From positions 1 to 7,962 of the forward strand of contig DNRP01000173.1 of NCBI GenBank assembly GCA_003499955.1: a stretch of 7,962 nt of DNA, read 5' to 3'. Shown piece by piece: positions 5,682-7,962 of this stretch (position 1 is its first letter; each line of letters begins with the position of its first letter). The position numbers and the translations under genes were made by a program. A model generated the notes under the pieces. That model was given only the letters and a program-made list of their open reading frames with translations. It was not told the origin of the DNA and searched no databases. The stretch comes from Cyanobacteria bacterium UBA9971. Lineage in GTDB: Bacteria > Cyanobacteriota > Vampirovibrionia > Gastranaerophilales > UBA9971.

Positions 5682-7910
5682 ATGACTGATTCAGTCACGG
5701 AAAAAATAAAACATAGTATAAATACAGAATATCTTGAGCTGTTTCTTGCGGAAGATATTAAAAAAGAAAAATTTATCCCGATAAATAAACAGGGTGAATT
5801 TCTTTTTGTTGGCATTGTAGATGCAAATAATCCGGAAAAAAGAAATCCTATATTAACTAAAATTGTTGTAAATACAAAGTTAAAACCGAAAATTGTTCCT
5901 ATAACAGAAGAACAATTTCAAGAACTTTTTAATTTTTTTAAAGATAAATTTAAAAATGAAACAGTTTCTTTAAATTTAAATACTGCCCATGATAAGAATG
6001 AAATAAAGGAAGAAGCTTCAGCTATAAGCTTAACGCCTGATACTAATAATTTAGAGGTTAAAAAAGAACTTTCTGTGGCAGCGCCTCTTCCTGAACCGGA
6101 TAAAATCAGCTTAAAACCAGAAAACGAAGAAGAGGAGCTTATTGCATTACCAAAACCTGCAAAACCTTTCGCTCCTAAAGCTGATAATGCTCCCAAAAAA
6201 AGGCTTGGCGACCAGCTTATTGATGACGGATTTATTACAAGGGAACAACTTGAAGAAGCTCTTTTTCACAGTAAACAATCAGGGACTCCCATAGGATCTG
6301 TACTGGTAAAATTGAATTTTATAACCGTTGATCAGCTAAGAACGGCACTTTCAAAGCAGCAAGGGATAAGTTCAGTACAATCAAAAGATCTTTCTATTGA
6401 TCCTGCAGTTATAAAACTTTTGCCCGAAGATTTTATTAAAGAAAATAAAGTTGTCCCAATTAGAACTGACGGGAAAACTCTTTTTCTGGGGATGGTTAAT
6501 CCCAATGATAAACAGACTTTAAATGATATTATTTATCTTACGGGACTTAAACCTTATCCATTGATTCTTACTCATATCGAGTATGAAAGATGTATGAAAA
6601 ATTTCTTTGAAACAGTCAGAGAAACGGAAAAACTTCTCAAAGAAATAAACCATGAAGATAATCAGGTAGTAGAAGAAGATAATTTATGGGATCAATTTGA
6701 AAAAGAACTTGAAGATGATTCAAATTTAGTTGCAAAATTTGCAAGTTCTATTATCACAGATGCTATAGATAGAAAAGCAAGCGATATTCACATTGAACCA
6801 ATGCTGGACGGTTATATAGTACGTTACAGGACAGACGGCATCCTTCAAAAAGTGCTTGAAATTCCTAAAAAAGTTGAATCTTCGGTAATGTCGCGGCTTA
6901 AAGTTATAGCAAAACTTGATATTGCTGAACATAGAAGACCGCAGGATGGGCATATTTCATTAAAATATAATGACAGGACGTATGATTTAAGGGTTAGCAC
7001 ATTGCCTGTAAACCAAAAAGAAAAAATGGTTGTAAGGGTTTTAGCACCTGATATTAAGGTTCAAAAAGGAGATGTAAAGTTAAAACTCGCCGGAGCTGTT
7101 GCTGAAGACCTCGAAAAAATAGAATTAATGACAAATAAACCGCACGGCATTATTTTGGCGGTCGGACCGACAGGAAGCGGTAAAACAACTACCCTATATT
7201 CGGTTCTTAACAGAATGAATAACGAAACGATTAATATAACAACGGTTGAAGATCCGGTTGAAATAAAATTGGACGGAATAAGTCAGGTTCAGGTTAATCC
7301 CAGAGCCGATATCACTTTTGCTTCCTGCTTAAGAGCTATATTAAGACAGGATCCCGATGTGGTTATGATAGGAGAAATAAGAGATTTTGAAACGCTCGAA
7401 GCTGCAATTCATGCCTCAATCACCGGTCACGTTGTTTTAAGCACGCTCCATACAAACAGTGCGGCTGCAACTGTTGTTCGTCTTACAGAAATGGGAGCGG
7501 CAGCACATTTGGTAGCAACTGCTCTTGAGGGAATAATAGCTCAAAGACTTGTAAGAAGATTGTGTCCCGAATGCAAACAGATTTATAAACCTACTGATAA
7601 AGAATTAAAGTTTATTACTTCATCTGAAGAAGACCTTGAATTATTTAGACAAAAAGATATATATAAGCCTATAGGCTGTGATGCATGTAATAAAACAGGT
7701 TTTGTAGGCAGGATGGGGATTTATGAAGTTCTTGTTGTTAGCCGCGAAATTAAAAAAATGATATCAAAAGGCGCTGCCGATCATGAAATTGAAGAAGTGG
7801 CGATAAGTTGCGGAATGAAAACATTGCAAAGAGGCGGACTCGATGCAATACTTAATGGAGAAATTCCTATTTCTGAATTTATACGGGTATTAGGAGTAGT
7901 TAATGATTAA
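5682..7910 (+). CDS. GspE/PilB-type secretion ATPase with extended N-terminus
   Basis: Cytoplasmic hexameric ATPase that powers pseudopilus or pilus assembly at the inner membrane. Domains: an N-terminal half-domain (about 20-86) resembling the second half of a MshEN domain; a Lys/Glu/Pro-rich linker (87-172); a full MshEN (T2SSE-N) domain (174-309, starting RLGDQLIDDGFITREQLEEA); a Glu/Asp-rich linker; then the ATPase core, with ASDIHIEP (366-373), Walker A GPTGSGKTTT (495-504), Asp box TTVEDPVE, Walker B DVVMIGE (559-565) and His box TGHVVLSTLHTN. Zinc-binding cysteine pairs C628/C631 and C666/C669 are characteristic of GspE/PilB and usually missing from PilT retraction ATPases. At 742 residues it is longer than typical members (500-600). 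The ATG has AAGGAA at 5669-5674, seven bases upstream. It follows the secretin gene in the same operon, and all catalytic motifs are intact. Confidence 0.95.
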   Translation: MTDSVTEKIKHSINTEYLELFLAEDIKKEKFIPINKQGEFLFVGIVDANNPEKRNPILTKIVVNTKLKPKIVPITEEQFQELFNFFKDKFKNETVSLNLNTAHDKNEIKEEASAISLTPDTNNLEVKKELSVAAPLPEPDKISLKPENEEEELIALPKPAKPFAPKADNAPKKRLGDQLIDDGFITREQLEEALFHSKQSGTPIGSVLVKLNFITVDQLRTALSKQQGISSVQSKDLSIDPAVIKLLPEDFIKENKVVPIRTDGKTLFLGMVNPNDKQTLNDIIYLTGLKPYPLILTHIEYERCMKNFFETVRETEKLLKEINHEDNQVVEEDNLWDQFEKELEDDSNLVAKFASSIITDAIDRKASDIHIEPMLDGYIVRYRTDGILQKVLEIPKKVESSVMSRLKVIAKLDIAEHRRPQDGHISLKYNDRTYDLRVSTLPVNQKEKMVVRVLAPDIKVQKGDVKLKLAGAVAEDLEKIELMTNKPHGIILAVGPTGSGKTTTLYSVLNRMNNETINITTVEDPVEIKLDGISQVQVNPRADITFASCLRAILRQDPDVVMIGEIRDFETLEAAIHASITGHVVLSTLHTNSAAATVVRLTEMGAAAHLVATALEGIIAQRLVRRLCPECKQIYKPTDKELKFITSSEEDLELFRQKDIYKPIGCDACNKTGFVGRMGIYEVLVVSREIKKMISKGAADHEIEEVAISCGMKTLQRGGLDAILNGEIPISEFIRVLGVVND

Positions 7911-7929
7911 TTTTACTAAGTTGGTTTAA
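7903..7929 (+). other. Eight-codon mini-ORF overlapping the ATPase stop codon
   Basis: ATG at 7903, with GGAG six bases upstream (7893-7896, inside the last ATPase codons), opens a frame encoding MINFTKLV and stopping at TAA 7927-7929, one base before the next gene's ATG. It overlaps the end of the ATPase gene in another frame. It may act as a termination-reinitiation bridge to the downstream gene, which has a poor ribosome binding site of its own. A chance occurrence is possible. Confidence 0.25.
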
Positions 7930-7930
7930 C

Positions 7931-7962
7931 ATGGCTATTTATCTTCATACATCATTAAAAGA
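7931..7962 (+). CDS. Start of downstream gene, possibly GspF/PilC platform protein (cut by window edge)
   Basis: Only ten codons are visible (MAIYLHTSLK), starting 20 bases after the ATPase stop. GspF/PilC inner-membrane platform proteins often begin with a similar M-x-x-Y/F-x-Y/H pattern, and a gspF/pilC gene commonly follows gspE/pilB, so this is the most natural guess. The peptide is too short to identify the family. The Shine-Dalgarno sequence is weak (AAGTTGG), so translation may depend on coupling to the upstream gene. Confidence 0.4.
   Translation, partial: MAIYLHTSLK

Noticed and set aside
5483..5815. Minus-strand open frame across the secretin-ATPase gap
   Set aside because: It reads through the hairpin repeat and both flanking genes; its Ser/Phe-rich translation looks like antisense of coding DNA and repeat.

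Overview
This is an AT-rich bacterial window with standard-code genes and dispersed hairpin repeats between them. Outer-membrane secretin genes imply a diderm (Gram-negative-type) cell. The protein style and the repeats would fit a host-associated Cyanobacteriota/Vampirovibrionia-type genome, but that placement is an impression, not something the window proves.

Layout. Positions 1-2619 are on the minus strand. They hold the 5' end of nusA (cut by the window edge), rimP directly upstream of it, a clear sigma70-type promoter with a stem-loop right at its expected transcription start, and a 578-residue U32-family protein. Positions 2620-2973 are a divergent intergenic region packed with imperfect inverted repeats. 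From about 2974 to the end the plus strand carries a secretion/pilus operon: a small bitopic membrane protein with a GspC/PilP-like periplasmic domain, a 610-residue secretin, a 742-residue GspE/PilB-type ATPase, and the first ten codons of another gene. The order matches the gspC-D-E-F order of type II secretion clusters. No pilM, pilN or pilO is present in the window.

How the genes work together. NusA and RimP are housekeeping factors for transcription elongation/termination and 30S maturation, and are commonly co-transcribed. In the plus-strand operon the secretin forms the outer-membrane channel, the small bitopic protein probably links it to the inner membrane, and the ATPase powers pseudopilus or pilus assembly from the cytoplasm. 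The gene that starts at 7931 would be the natural place for the inner-membrane platform protein (GspF/PilC).

Nothing here proves a wholly new system. The most notable points are: a family of hairpin repeats found in three intergenic spaces, including inside the secretion operon; an ATPase with an apparently duplicated N-terminal half-domain; a U32 protein that looks like two U32 modules in tandem with the cysteines only in the second; a secretin whose only two cysteines flank a serine-rich insertion; and a tiny ORF at the ATPase stop codon that may couple translation to the next gene.
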